From Gemmatimonadota bacterium (GTDB taxonomy: Bacteria; Gemmatimonadota; Gemmatimonadetes; Longimicrobiales; Gaopeijiaceae): a DNA stretch of 64,000 bases. The notes beneath the pieces are model-generated. The model was not told the DNA's origin. It saw only the letters and a program-made list of their open reading frames with translations, and did no database searches. The DNA lies in NCBI GenBank assembly GCA_026706635.1, contig JAPOYJ010000055.1, forward strand, positions 23,698-87,697. Reading direction: 5' to 3'. Shown here one piece after another: positions 14,971 through 23,018 of this stretch. The stretch's first letter is position 1. Every line of letters starts with the position of its first letter. Position numbers and translations under genes: made by a program.

Positions 14971-15710
14971 CGTCTCGGGTCTCCCGTGGATTGTTGCGCT
15001 CCTGCCCGCTGCAAGTCGCTGAGAAATCTCGCCACGGCCCGGAACGCTCGCCCCCGGTGGCTCAGTGCGTTTTTGTCGGAGGGCGAGAGCTCGGCGTAGC
15101 TCCGCCCCTGGTCCTCCGCCAGGAAGAGTGGATCGTACCCGAAGCCACCGTCGCCCCGCCGCTCCTCGAGGATCCTCCCGTACGCCTCCCCGCGAAAGTG
15201 CCTAGTCGACTCGCCGACCGGATCGCACAGACACGCCACGCAGACGTACCGGGCCACTCGCGTGGCGTTCGGAAGCTCCCCGAGGCGCTCCAGCAGGTGC
15301 TCGTTGTTGGCCTCGTCACGGCTCAGCCCGGGGTAGCGGCCTGGCGGCGCGAACCGCTTGGTGCGCACCCCGGGGCCCCACCCCAGCGCCTCCACCTCGA
15401 GACCGGAGTCGTCCGCGACCACCGTCATTGCCGTTCGGCGGGCGTAGTAGCGGGCCTTCGCGGCGGCATTCTCCTCGAAGGTGGCGAAGGGCTCGAGGTC
15501 GTCTTCCTCGGCCAATCGCTCGACCTGCGCCTCGGCGAGCGTCACCAATCTGACCGGGCCGCCGCACTCGGACTCCAGCACCCGCCTGGCCTCCGCGGCC
15601 TTGTGCTCGCTTCGGGTCGCAAGAAGCAGGTCCGGCAGCCCGTGGAAAAGCCTCCCACGGTATTCGCGTGGCGCTGCATCCCCGCCCGACCACATCGTTC
15701 GCCTCTCCAT
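14967..15710 (-). CDS. rdgB: XTP/dITP pyrophosphatase (RdgB/HAM1) with repeat-derived N-terminus
   Basis: Hydrolyses non-canonical purine triphosphates to monophosphates. The family core begins DLLLATRSEHKAAEA, then VADDSGLEVEALGW, FGYDPLFL and LSPSDKNALSHRGRA. Homologues begin a few residues before LLLAT; here the only clear ATG (15710) is about 30 codons earlier, inside a dispersed repeat copy, so the first 30 residues (ending RGRLFHGLP) are repeat translation. An internal non-ATG start within the repeat, after its GGGAGG, is possible. Coupled to greA by a 4-base overlap. Confidence 0.9.
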   Translation of the reverse strand: MERRTMWSGGDAAPREYRGRLFHGLPDLLLATRSEHKAAEARRVLESECGGPVRLVTLAEAQVERLAEEDDLEPFATFEENAAAKARYYARRTAMTVVADDSGLEVEALGWGPGVRTKRFAPPGRYPGLSRDEANNEHLLERLGELPNATRVARYVCVACLCDPVGESTRHFRGEAYGRILEERRGDGGFGYDPLFLAEDQGRSYAELSPSDKNALSHRGRAFRAVARFLSDLQRAGAQQSTGDPRR

Positions 15711-15812
15711 AATGTAATCTATACTTTACAATGTGTAATCCATGGTTTACAATGCCCGCAACCGGAGGGCTTCGCCGCTCTCGGTCCTCGTGCGAGATCG
15801 TCCACGGAGTGC
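15634..15812 (+). mobile_element. Dispersed element with palindrome array (copy H)
   Basis: Left module from GGCAGCCCGTGGAAAAGCC (terminal TAG degraded to CGG), landmark GCGCTGCATCCCCGCC, then two tandem palindromes (15713-15751), then the right module GGGCTTCGCCGCTCTCGG to GAGATCGTCCACGGAGTGCC. The central hairpin is absent and the palindromes take its place. This copy covers the start of rdgB. Confidence 0.75.
15713..15751. repeat. Two tandem 18-bp palindromes, 21-bp period
   Basis: TGTAATCTATACTTTACA (15713) and TGTAATCCATGGTTTACA (15734). Each is a near-perfect inverted repeat of TGTAA/TTACA arms. The AT-rich units stand out sharply from the surrounding GC-rich sequence. They lie just upstream of the rdgB ATG at 15710 on the minus strand. 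Confidence 0.8.
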
Positions 15813-15835
15813 CACCGGCACGCTGCGCGGTGTGT

Positions 15836-17530
15836 CTACAGGAACTGGATGAGCAGGAAGGCTGCGAGCAGGATCGCAACCCAGAGCACGGTGCTCCCTG
15901 CGGGCCAGCTCCGCGCCAGCACGCCCCGCGGGCCGTGCGCCACAAATGCGCCCCGCACCGTGCGGCGGACCAGGCCGTGTACGGCCGGGCGCAGCTGGAC
16001 GTCCATGGTCTTTCCCGCCCGTCCCAGCGCGATGGCCAACCGGTTCAGGGGTCGCCGAACAACCCAATCGACATCCAAGTTAACCGATCGGAGCTCCGGC
16101 GGATACAACCCGGTGAGCTTCAGACCACAGAACGCGAGCGCGGAAAAAAACAGAATCTGCAGCTGACTGATTATGTGAGCCGACGTAAACGGTTGATACG
16201 TAACCTCATACGGCAGATTGGGATACAGAAGCAGAGTCGGCCAGACCCCGTTGACCATGCTGAGTGCCGCGGCAATCGTCATGGCAATCAACATGCTGTT
16301 TGGGGCTTCCTTGACCCGGATCCCCGAGTCGTGCGCAAAGAACGCAAAGAAGGGGATCTTGATCCCGGCATGGTGAAACACACCCGCCGACGCGAAGAGC
16401 AGCATCAGCCACACTACGTTATAGCCTTCGTACAGTGCAGCTCCCATGACCAGCGACTTGCTCACAAACCCGCTAAAGAGCGGAAACGCCGAGATCGAGG
16501 CAGCCCCAACCATGCAGAGCCCGGCGGTCTTGGGCATCGACTTGTAGAGGCCGCCCAGATCGCTGCCGTTGATGTTCCCCGTCCGGTAGAGCACCGCACC
16601 CATCGACATAAACAGCAGCCCCTTGAAGAGCACGTCGTTGAAGGCGTGGGCCACCGCCCCGTTCACGGCCAGCTCCGTTCCGATTCCGATTCCGCACACC
16701 ATGAAGCCGAGCTGGTTGATCATGCTGTATCCGAGGACCCGGCGAAGATCGTTCTCGATCACCGCGTAGAAGATCGGAAAGGACGTCATTGCCGCGCCGA
16801 TCCAAACGAGTGCTTCTTCTCCGGCAAACCCGCGAGCCAGTGCGTAGACCGCGACCTTGGTCGTAAAGGCACTGAGGAACACCGTCCCGCTGTAGGTCGA
16901 TTCCGGGTACGCGTCGGTCAGCCACGTGTGCAACATTGGGAACGCGGCCTTGACTCCGAACGCGAGCATGATGGCGAGCCCGCCCGGCGAATCCAGCCCG
17001 ATGTCGCCGAAGGCGACCGAGCCAGTGGCATTGGCGTGGACCAGAATCCCAGCAAGAAGCAGAGCCCCGGAGCCAATCTGCACGATCAGGTAGCGCATCC
17101 CCGCCCTGAACGAACGCTCTCCCGTACGCGCCCAAATCAGAAAGACCGAGCTCACCGCCAGGATTTCCCAGAAGACGAACAACGTGACGAGATCGCCTGC
17201 CTGAACCGCGCCCACCGCGGCACCGGCGTAGACCAGGGCCACCGGCGACTCGATGCGGCTGCGCGAACGCAGAGCGAACACCAGTCCGATGAATGCAGCA
17301 ATGTGGAAAAGCCACCCGAACAGACGACTCAGCCCGTCAATCCTCACGAGCGTCAGCTCCTGTCCGAACAACGTGGCGCGGCCGAACTCGGCGTCCCCTA
17401 CGGAAAGGACCAGGGCCAGGCCCGCGAGCGGCAGTGCCAGGAGGTACGCCGTCCGAAGCCGCCCGCGCAGGAACGGCACCAACACGGCCCCCAGGATCAT
17501 GACTGCGGCTGGAGGCAGACTACCCATCAT
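15836..17530 (-). CDS. mrpD: Mrp-type antiporter subunit D/NuoM-like, third copy
   Basis: Large proton-translocating membrane subunit of the antiporter-like NuoL/M/N family. About 14 hydrophobic helices; KAAFPMLHTWLTDAYPES, TTKVAVYAL and GYSMINQLGFMVCGIG carry the conserved channel lysines and family signatures. It differs from the other two D-like subunits in this operon and has a C-terminal extension past helix 14 with an amphipathic segment and one more helix (residues about 490-564). ATG at 17530 follows GAGGAG by seven bases and overlaps the preceding small gene by 11 bases. Its sequence is slightly less GC-rich than the rest of the operon. Confidence 0.88.
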   Translation of the reverse strand: MMGSLPPAAVMILGAVLVPFLRGRLRTAYLLALPLAGLALVLSVGDAEFGRATLFGQELTLVRIDGLSRLFGWLFHIAAFIGLVFALRSRSRIESPVALVYAGAAVGAVQAGDLVTLFVFWEILAVSSVFLIWARTGERSFRAGMRYLIVQIGSGALLLAGILVHANATGSVAFGDIGLDSPGGLAIMLAFGVKAAFPMLHTWLTDAYPESTYSGTVFLSAFTTKVAVYALARGFAGEEALVWIGAAMTSFPIFYAVIENDLRRVLGYSMINQLGFMVCGIGIGTELAVNGAVAHAFNDVLFKGLLFMSMGAVLYRTGNINGSDLGGLYKSMPKTAGLCMVGAASISAFPLFSGFVSKSLVMGAALYEGYNVVWLMLLFASAGVFHHAGIKIPFFAFFAHDSGIRVKEAPNSMLIAMTIAAALSMVNGVWPTLLLYPNLPYEVTYQPFTSAHIISQLQILFFSALAFCGLKLTGLYPPELRSVNLDVDWVVRRPLNRLAIALGRAGKTMDVQLRPAVHGLVRRTVRGAFVAHGPRGVLARSWPAGSTVLWVAILLAAFLLIQFL

Positions 17531-17852
17531 CGTAATACTCCTCACGCCGCATCAGGATCTTGCGCATCTCACGAGCCGCCAAGACCAGCAACACGCAGGC
17601 CACGAAGCCGTAGAACGCGTAGAACCCCGGGAGACCGTCCATACCGCTGTCAGGGTGCCGTAGTTCGGGCACGCCCGCCCTCGCCTGAAACCAGCTGACG
17701 ATATCCAGGACGAACACCACCGCGCAGGCCGCGTAGAGCCCGAAAATGACGCGTCTCACATTGCGCGGGTTGTCGAAAATGCCCGGCTTGTCATCGTGGA
17801 CGCCCTCGGCGCTGCCGTGATCGCGACTACCGTCGGGGTGCTGGGTTCCCAT
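17520..17852 (-). CDS. Small two-helix membrane protein of the antiporter operon
   Basis: 110 aa, with a hydrophilic His/Asp-rich N-terminus, then two hydrophobic helices (about 33-53 and 75-95) and a short basic then acidic tail (REMRKILMRREEYYDDG). I know no function, but small two-helix proteins of this kind sit beside extra MrpD-like genes in other bacteria. It is tightly packed between two D-type subunits (4-base gap upstream, 11-base overlap downstream), so an accessory role in the complex is likely. Confidence 0.75.
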   Translation of the reverse strand: MGTQHPDGSRDHGSAEGVHDDKPGIFDNPRNVRRVIFGLYAACAVVFVLDIVSWFQARAGVPELRHPDSGMDGLPGFYAFYGFVACVLLVLAAREMRKILMRREEYYDDG

Positions 17853-17856
17853 CGCT

Positions 17857-19347
17857 CTAGCCCCCCGCCGCCGCGGCGATTGGTTGTAGCAGCTGGAACG
17901 CGCGGTCGGCCCAGAAAATGAGCGCGATGCACCCCAGAGCCACGAACGAGAGCGCGATCAGGCACCACGCCGGGGCCTCGTTGAGCACCGTACCCCCCTG
18001 CGGGCCGCCACCCGCGGTTTCCCCTTCCGGTTTGGATAAGAACGCCAGGATCGGGATCGGGAGCAGGTAGGCGACGTTTAGCAAGGTGCTGACTACAAGG
18101 ACGGCTGCCAGCGCAATCTGCCCGGAGTCGAGCGTGGCTCCGAGCAGGTACCACTTGCTGACGCTCCCCGCGAGCGGAGGCACACCGACCACGCTCAGCG
18201 CGCCTATCAGGAACGCGGCCATTGTCACGGGCATGGTGCGCCCCAGCCCTCGCATCTGTGAGACCTCGGTCTTGTGAGCGGCCACGTAAATCGCGCCGGC
18301 ACAGAAAAACAGCGTGATCTTCCCGAATGCGTGGGTGACGATGTGCGCCCCGCCACCGCCGACGCCCAGAGTGCTGGCCAGCATCGCACCGAGGACGACG
18401 TACGACAGCTGGCTTACCGTGGAGTACGCCAGGCGCGCCTTCAGGTTGTCCTTGGTGAGCGCCACCAGCGAGCCCAGGATGATCGTCGCCGCGGCCACCC
18501 AGGTGAGCCATGCCGACGCGCCAGCCTCGGCCAGGAAGTCGATCCCGAAGACGTAGACCGTCACCTTGAGAACGGCGAAGACCCCTGCCTTGACGACCGC
18601 CACCGCGTGCAGAAGCGCGCTCACGGGCGTGGGCGCGACCATGGCGGCAGGGAGCCAGCGGTGCAGAGGCATCACGGCCGCCTTGCCGATCCCGAAGACG
18701 TAGAGGCCGAGGAGGACGGGCACCGCCGCGCCTGCTACCTCTCCCGCGAGGATGCCGCCCTGCCGGAAGTCGAGCGTCCCGGCTACGGCGTACGTCCAGA
18801 CGATCGCCAGGAGGAGGAAGGCGATCGAGGTCGTGAGGAGTATCCCCAGGTAGACCCGCCCCGCCCGCCTCGCCTTGGCCGTGCCCGCATGCGTGACCAG
18901 CGGGAAGGTCGTGAGCGAGAGCAGCTCGTAGAAGACGAAGAGGGTGAACAGGTTGCCGGCGAAGGCGACTCCCATCGCCGAGGCGATCGCGAAGGCGAAG
19001 AAGAGGTAGTAGCGCGTCTGGTTGCTCTCGCGGTTGCCCCGCATGTACCCGATCGAGTACATGGTGGTGACGATCCATAGGAACGAGGCGACCAGCGCGA
19101 AGAGGACGCCGAGCGGCTCGGCCTCGAGCGTGACGGAAATTCCCGGAATCGGCTCGGCGAGCGCCAGCGATGGACGGCCGCCCCCGCTCACGGACGCGTA
19201 GATCCGCAGAACGATCGCGAAGAGAGCCCCAGCCGTGAGCAGGCTGGCCGCCTCGCGTGCGTTCGGACTCCGCCGCAGCAGTGCTATGGAGACCGCACCG
19301 GCAACCGGAAGGGCCAGCGACAGGCCCAGCATCGTCGCAGCCGTCAC
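17857..19347 (-). CDS. mrpD: Mrp-type antiporter subunit D/NuoM-like, second copy
   Basis: 496-aa membrane subunit of the NuoL/M/N family. Conserved blocks: FYELLSLTTFPLVTH, GKAAVMPLHRWLPAAMVAPTPVSALLHAVAVVKAG (helices 7-8, with the channel Lys residues), and RLAYSTVSQLSYVVLGA. It resembles NuoM/MrpA-N more than the first D copy does, since PAAMVAPTPVSALLHAVAVVKAG is the classical MrpA/NuoL signature. GTG at 19347 is used; an internal ATG at 19332 is a weaker alternative. Confidence 0.88.
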   Translation of the reverse strand: MTAATMLGLSLALPVAGAVSIALLRRSPNAREAASLLTAGALFAIVLRIYASVSGGGRPSLALAEPIPGISVTLEAEPLGVLFALVASFLWIVTTMYSIGYMRGNRESNQTRYYLFFAFAIASAMGVAFAGNLFTLFVFYELLSLTTFPLVTHAGTAKARRAGRVYLGILLTTSIAFLLLAIVWTYAVAGTLDFRQGGILAGEVAGAAVPVLLGLYVFGIGKAAVMPLHRWLPAAMVAPTPVSALLHAVAVVKAGVFAVLKVTVYVFGIDFLAEAGASAWLTWVAAATIILGSLVALTKDNLKARLAYSTVSQLSYVVLGAMLASTLGVGGGGAHIVTHAFGKITLFFCAGAIYVAAHKTEVSQMRGLGRTMPVTMAAFLIGALSVVGVPPLAGSVSKWYLLGATLDSGQIALAAVLVVSTLLNVAYLLPIPILAFLSKPEGETAGGGPQGGTVLNEAPAWCLIALSFVALGCIALIFWADRAFQLLQPIAAAAGG

Positions 19348-19360
19348 GGTTCACCCGCGC

Positions 19361-20839
19361 TCATGACCCGACCCCCGACATCAGCACCCTCGCCGCCTGC
19401 TCGGCGGTCGCCACGGTGGACTTGGCGAACACCCCGAAGTAGATGCTGGCCGCTGCGAGCACCCATGTCGGGAGCAGCAGCCCCGGGGGAGCTTCCACCG
19501 CGCGCCCGTCACCCTCGTAGGGGCGCATGTACGCGGTCTCCACGACCCGCCACACGTACACCAGCGCCAGCAGCGAGGCGAGCAGCACGACGACCGCCAC
19601 CGGCCACCAGCCCCGCTCAATCGCGCCCAGGATGAGATACCACTTGCTCACGAAGCCCACCGTGAGCGGCACCCCCACGAGGCTCAGGCCACCGACCAGG
19701 AAGGCCGCCATCGTCCACGGCATCCTCCTCCCCAGCCCGGCCATCGCGTCGATGTGGGCCGACCCGATCCGGTAGACCACGCACCCCATCGCCATGAAGA
19801 GCGCCCCCTTCATGAGCGCATGGTTGAAGAGGTGCAGCAGCGTGGCCGTCAGTCCGGTCACCGACGCGAGCGAGAGCCCCAGGACAACATACCCGATCTG
19901 CGCCACCGACGAGTACGCCAGCAGGCGCTTCACATCCACTTGGAGGACCGCAACCATCGACATGCTCGCGATCGCCACCAGCGCCAGCGGCAGCAGCACC
20001 CGGTCGAGAGCCATGGTGCCGAACGAGAAGGGCGCGCCGAAGATCGTAAGGAAGAACCGGAGCAGCATGTAGACCGCGACCTTGGTGGCCGTGGAGGCCA
20101 GGAAGGCGGTCACCGCGGAAGGGGCGAAGGCGTAGGCGTTGGGGAGCCACAGGTGGAGCGGGAAGAGCGCCAGTTTGAGGCAGCACCCCACGCCCAGGAA
20201 CCCGTAGGCGACCTTGACCGTACGCGAGTCCCACACCTCCGGCAGCAGCACGGCGAGGTCCGCCATGTTGAGCGACCCGGTCATTACATACAGGAGCCCG
20301 ATCCCGATCACGATGAAGGTGGCCCCCACCGATCCCATGACGAGGTACCGAAAGGCCGCCGTGAGGGCGCGACGCCCGGTCCCCATCGCTATCAGCGCGT
20401 AGGCCGAGAGCGACGAGATCTCCAGGAAGACGAAGACGTTGAAGACATCCCCGGTGACGGCGATGCCCAGCAGTCCGGTCAGGCAGAGCAGGTAGGCGGC
20501 GTAGAAGAGGGGGATGCGCCGCCGCTCCACCTCGCTACTCACGCTCGCGATCATGTACGGCGACACGACCGAGGCGATCGTTCCCACGATGACGAGCACC
20601 CAGGCGTTGACCATGTCGACCCGGTATTCGATTCCGATCGGCGGGACCCAGTCCCCGATGGCGTACGAGACGACTCCGACCGCCCTGACCTCGCCGAGTA
20701 GCGCGAGCGCCACCGCCAGCGTCGCCCAGCTCGCCAGAACCGCCAGCGCCCCGGCGGCCCGCGCGCTGCGGAGGAGAGCGCAGACGGGGGCCGCCAATAG
20801 CGGCGCCAAGACCTGGAGCACCGGGAGGTGGTCGGACAT
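19361..20839 (-). CDS. mrpD: Mrp-type Na+/H+ antiporter subunit D
   Basis: 492-aa canonical MrpD: VFLEISSLSAYALIA, KLALFPLHLWLPNAYAFAPSAVTAFLASTATKVAVY, and LLAYSSVAQIGYVVLGLS. Fourteen or so transmembrane helices. Its ATG overlaps the mrpC stop (ATGA), and it lies directly after mrpB and mrpC as in classical Mrp operons, so this is the orthologous D subunit and the two downstream copies are the additions. Confidence 0.93.
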   Translation of the reverse strand: MSDHLPVLQVLAPLLAAPVCALLRSARAAGALAVLASWATLAVALALLGEVRAVGVVSYAIGDWVPPIGIEYRVDMVNAWVLVIVGTIASVVSPYMIASVSSEVERRRIPLFYAAYLLCLTGLLGIAVTGDVFNVFVFLEISSLSAYALIAMGTGRRALTAAFRYLVMGSVGATFIVIGIGLLYVMTGSLNMADLAVLLPEVWDSRTVKVAYGFLGVGCCLKLALFPLHLWLPNAYAFAPSAVTAFLASTATKVAVYMLLRFFLTIFGAPFSFGTMALDRVLLPLALVAIASMSMVAVLQVDVKRLLAYSSVAQIGYVVLGLSLASVTGLTATLLHLFNHALMKGALFMAMGCVVYRIGSAHIDAMAGLGRRMPWTMAAFLVGGLSLVGVPLTVGFVSKWYLILGAIERGWWPVAVVVLLASLLALVYVWRVVETAYMRPYEGDGRAVEAPPGLLLPTWVLAAASIYFGVFAKSTVATAEQAARVLMSGVGS

Positions 20840-21381
20840 CAGGCGTCGGCCTCAGCGCCGCTAGGAGCGGTCAGCGCCCGCCGAGCGGGGAATTTTCCCA
20901 GGATTTCGTGGATTATCTCCCCCCGGCCCCGCCTCCACTCCGCCTCCTCCATCTCCTCCTCGATCCGGTTGATTTCATCCTCCTCCATCGTCCCGTAGGC
21001 CTCCTTGACGCGGACGGCCAGCGCGAGACCCACGGAGGTGACCGCGATGCCGACCACGATCGCTGTCAGGATCAGGACATGCGGCAGCGGGTTGGAGTAC
21101 AGGATTTCGGCAGCCGTCTCGCCCATCATCTCCACGCCACCGCTCGTGTCCGCACCGCCGTGGCCCTTGCCCGTCCCCTTCGGCTCGACGAGGATCGGCG
21201 GAGTCCCCCCCTTGATTCTCCCCATGCTAATGTACAACATGAATACAGATGTCTGAAATACATTCAGTCCAACGATTTTCTTGACGAGATTGCCACGAGA
21301 AATGAGGGTGTAGAAGCCCACCATCATCAGCAAAATGACAACCCAGTAGTTGTAGTGCGACACGAACAGGTCGATGATCAC
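20839..21381 (-). CDS. mrpC: Mrp antiporter subunit C (MnhC/NuoK-like) with long C-terminal tail
   Basis: NuoK-like small membrane subunit with three helices: YWVVILLMMVGFYTLI, GLNVFQTSVFMLYISMG and LPHVLILTAIVVGIAVTSVGLALAVRV. GTG at 21381 overlaps the mrpB stop (GTGA) and is preceded by GGGAGGGA. Homologues end soon after the third helix; this one has an extra charged tail of about 60 residues (MEEDEINRIEEEMEEAEWRR and beyond), predicted helical and cytoplasmic. Confidence 0.9.
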   Translation of the reverse strand: MIIDLFVSHYNYWVVILLMMVGFYTLISRGNLVKKIVGLNVFQTSVFMLYISMGRIKGGTPPILVEPKGTGKGHGGADTSGGVEMMGETAAEILYSNPLPHVLILTAIVVGIAVTSVGLALAVRVKEAYGTMEEDEINRIEEEMEEAEWRRGRGEIIHEILGKFPARRALTAPSGAEADA

Positions 21382-21803
21382 TCGTCCCTCCCAGCGCGTC
21401 CGGCGAAGAGGTAGAAGACCATCGTCATCACCCCGAAGACCGTCACCAGGACTCCGAACTCGACCAGCAGGATGCCGTAGTGCTGGCCGTGCTTCGGATC
21501 GTGCGCGAGCGCGTTGTACCCGAGGTAGTTGTGGCCCAGGAGCATGGTCACGACGCCCACACCCGCAAAGATCAGCACGCCTAGCGCGGCGCACGCGCGC
21601 GCGAACCATGGCGGCAGTACCCGCTGCACCGCTTCCAGTCCGTACACGAGCGCCAGCAGGGCGAAGGCCGCCGCCAGTATGACGCCAGCCTGAAAGCCAC
21701 CCCCGGGACCAAAATCGCCGTGGAAGTGAACGTAGAGGGCGAAGGTCACGATGAACGGCGTCACGATTCTGGCACCGACGCGCACGATGAAGTCGTCCCT
21801 CAT
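21378..21803 (-). CDS. mrpB: Mrp antiporter subunit B
   Basis: 141-aa four-helix membrane protein with the MrpB signature FHGDFGPGGGFQAGVILA and the C-terminal LLVEFGVLVTVFGVMTMVF. ATG at 21803 overlaps the stop of the preceding gene. The longer reading frame upstream is a shadow of the neighbouring genes. Confidence 0.94.
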   Translation of the reverse strand: MRDDFIVRVGARIVTPFIVTFALYVHFHGDFGPGGGFQAGVILAAAFALLALVYGLEAVQRVLPPWFARACAALGVLIFAGVGVVTMLLGHNYLGYNALAHDPKHGQHYGILLVEFGVLVTVFGVMTMVFYLFAGRAGRDE

Positions 21804-22372
21804 CGATCCGCCGCCCCGGCAGGGGCCTCGTCCGGTTCCGGCGCGGGTGTCCTTCTTCTGCCGGCCAGGAGCAGCATCACTCCCACCGCGGCGGCGAAGA
21901 CCACGGTCGTCTCGCCCATCGTGTCGTAGCCCCGATAGGATGCCAGCACCGAGGTGACCACGTTGGGAATGCCGATCTCCCGCGAGCTCTCCTCGAGGTA
22001 GTGGTCCGCCACATGGTGGTGCACCGGGTTGGCGGGATCTCCAAAGCCCGGAAGATCCATCGTTCCGTACACAAGCGTCGCTCCCGTGACGGCCACCACG
22101 ACGAGCGGAAGAATGGGACGATGGCCTGGCCGAGCCTCTCGGTGCCCGACGAGGGCCAGCGCGCCCAGGAAGAGCACCGTCGAGATGCCAGCGCCGACCG
22201 CCGCCTCGGTGAAGGCCACATCCACGGCATCCATCACGGTGAAGAGCCCGGCCGAGAGCAGGGAGTAGACCCCGGCCAGCATCACGACCGCGAAGAGGTT
22301 CCGCACCCGGACCAGCGCCAGGGCGGTGGCTCCCAGGAGTGTGAAGAGCACGATTCCGACGACGTTGATCAC
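21800..22372 (-). CDS. MrpA C-terminal-like subunit (DUF4040; MbhD/MbhE-like fusion)
   Basis: 190 aa in two parts. The N-terminal half (residues 1-80), with NLFAVVMLAGVYSLLSAGLF and DVAFTEAAVGAGISTVLF, matches the DUF4040 domain that forms part of the MrpA C-terminus and the separate MbhD subunit of membrane-bound hydrogenases. The C-terminal half, with NVVTSVLASYRGYDTMGETTVV, matches the final MrpA/MbhE domain. No gene for the large N-terminal MrpA module sits at the head of this operon; that role is probably taken by the extra D-like subunits. GTG start at 22372. Confidence 0.85.
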   Translation of the reverse strand: MINVVGIVLFTLLGATALALVRVRNLFAVVMLAGVYSLLSAGLFTVMDAVDVAFTEAAVGAGISTVLFLGALALVGHREARPGHRPILPLVVVAVTGATLVYGTMDLPGFGDPANPVHHHVADHYLEESSREIGIPNVVTSVLASYRGYDTMGETTVVFAAAVGVMLLLAGRRRTPAPEPDEAPAGAADR

Positions 22373-22728
22373 CGGCCGCGATCTCCTCCCTCGGAGCCCG
22401 GCTCCGAACCGCCTTCGGCATCCGGGAGCGAGTATGGCTCGACCCCGCCAGCCAGTGCGGCCCTGGCGAGCGCGTGGGTGGCTACGGGGCAGGTGAACCA
22501 GAGGAACGCCAGGATGAGCACCAGCCTGACGGTCGCCGGGGTGAAGCCGCTATGGATGCACAGCCCCGCCAGGACAAGGCCAGCTCCCATCGTGTCGGTC
22601 ATGCCCGCGGCGTGCATGCGGGTGAAGACATCGGGTAGGCGTACCATTCCCAGAGCTCCGGTCACCAGGAAGAAGGACCCCACGACGAGGAGCGCCCACG
22701 CCGATACCGACGCGACCTGTTCCATCAT
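22369..22728 (-). CDS. mrpG: Mrp antiporter subunit G
   Basis: 119-aa small membrane subunit: GSFFLVTGALGMVRLPDVFTR and MHAAGMTDTMGAGLVL are the MnhG/MrpG signature, with three helices and a hydrophilic tail. Two adjacent ATGs (22728, 22725) both overlap the mrpF stop. Confidence 0.93.
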   Translation of the reverse strand: MMEQVASVSAWALLVVGSFFLVTGALGMVRLPDVFTRMHAAGMTDTMGAGLVLAGLCIHSGFTPATVRLVLILAFLWFTCPVATHALARAALAGGVEPYSLPDAEGGSEPGSEGGDRGR

Positions 22729-23018
22729 CCGCCCGCCCGCCCACCCCGGCGGCGGCGCGGCGCGATACCTAGGTCGCCGTACTCGATGTACTTGAGCACC
22801 GCTATCGTGCCGATGAAGTTGATCAGCGCGTAGGCGAGTGCCAGATCGAGAAAATCCGGGCGGCCGTTCAGGAAGCCGAGTACGGCGAGCAGCACCACGG
22901 TCTTGGTCCCGACGTTGTTGAGAGCAAGCACGCGGTCGTACGCGGTGGGCCCGAGGAGTGCCCGGCACATGGCCAGCGTCATCGCAACGAGCAGCGCTGC
23001 CGCCGCGACCGCGAACAC
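22725..23018 (-). CDS. mrpF: Mrp antiporter subunit F
   Basis: 97-aa three-helix subunit with CRALLGPTAYDRVLALN and the MrpF-type LALAYALINFIGTIAVLKYIE. GTG at 23018 follows the mrpE stop with no gap. Basic Arg/Gly-rich C-terminus. Confidence 0.92.
   Translation of the reverse strand: MFAVAAAALLVAMTLAMCRALLGPTAYDRVLALNNVGTKTVVLLAVLGFLNGRPDFLDLALAYALINFIGTIAVLKYIEYGDLGIAPRRRRGGRAGG

Noticed and set aside
15731..17698. A 655-codon open frame on the plus strand through the antiporter genes
   Set aside because: It is antisense to two well-supported membrane subunits, is rich in Arg, His, Gln and Pro with no domain, and is explained by codon bias in GC-rich DNA.
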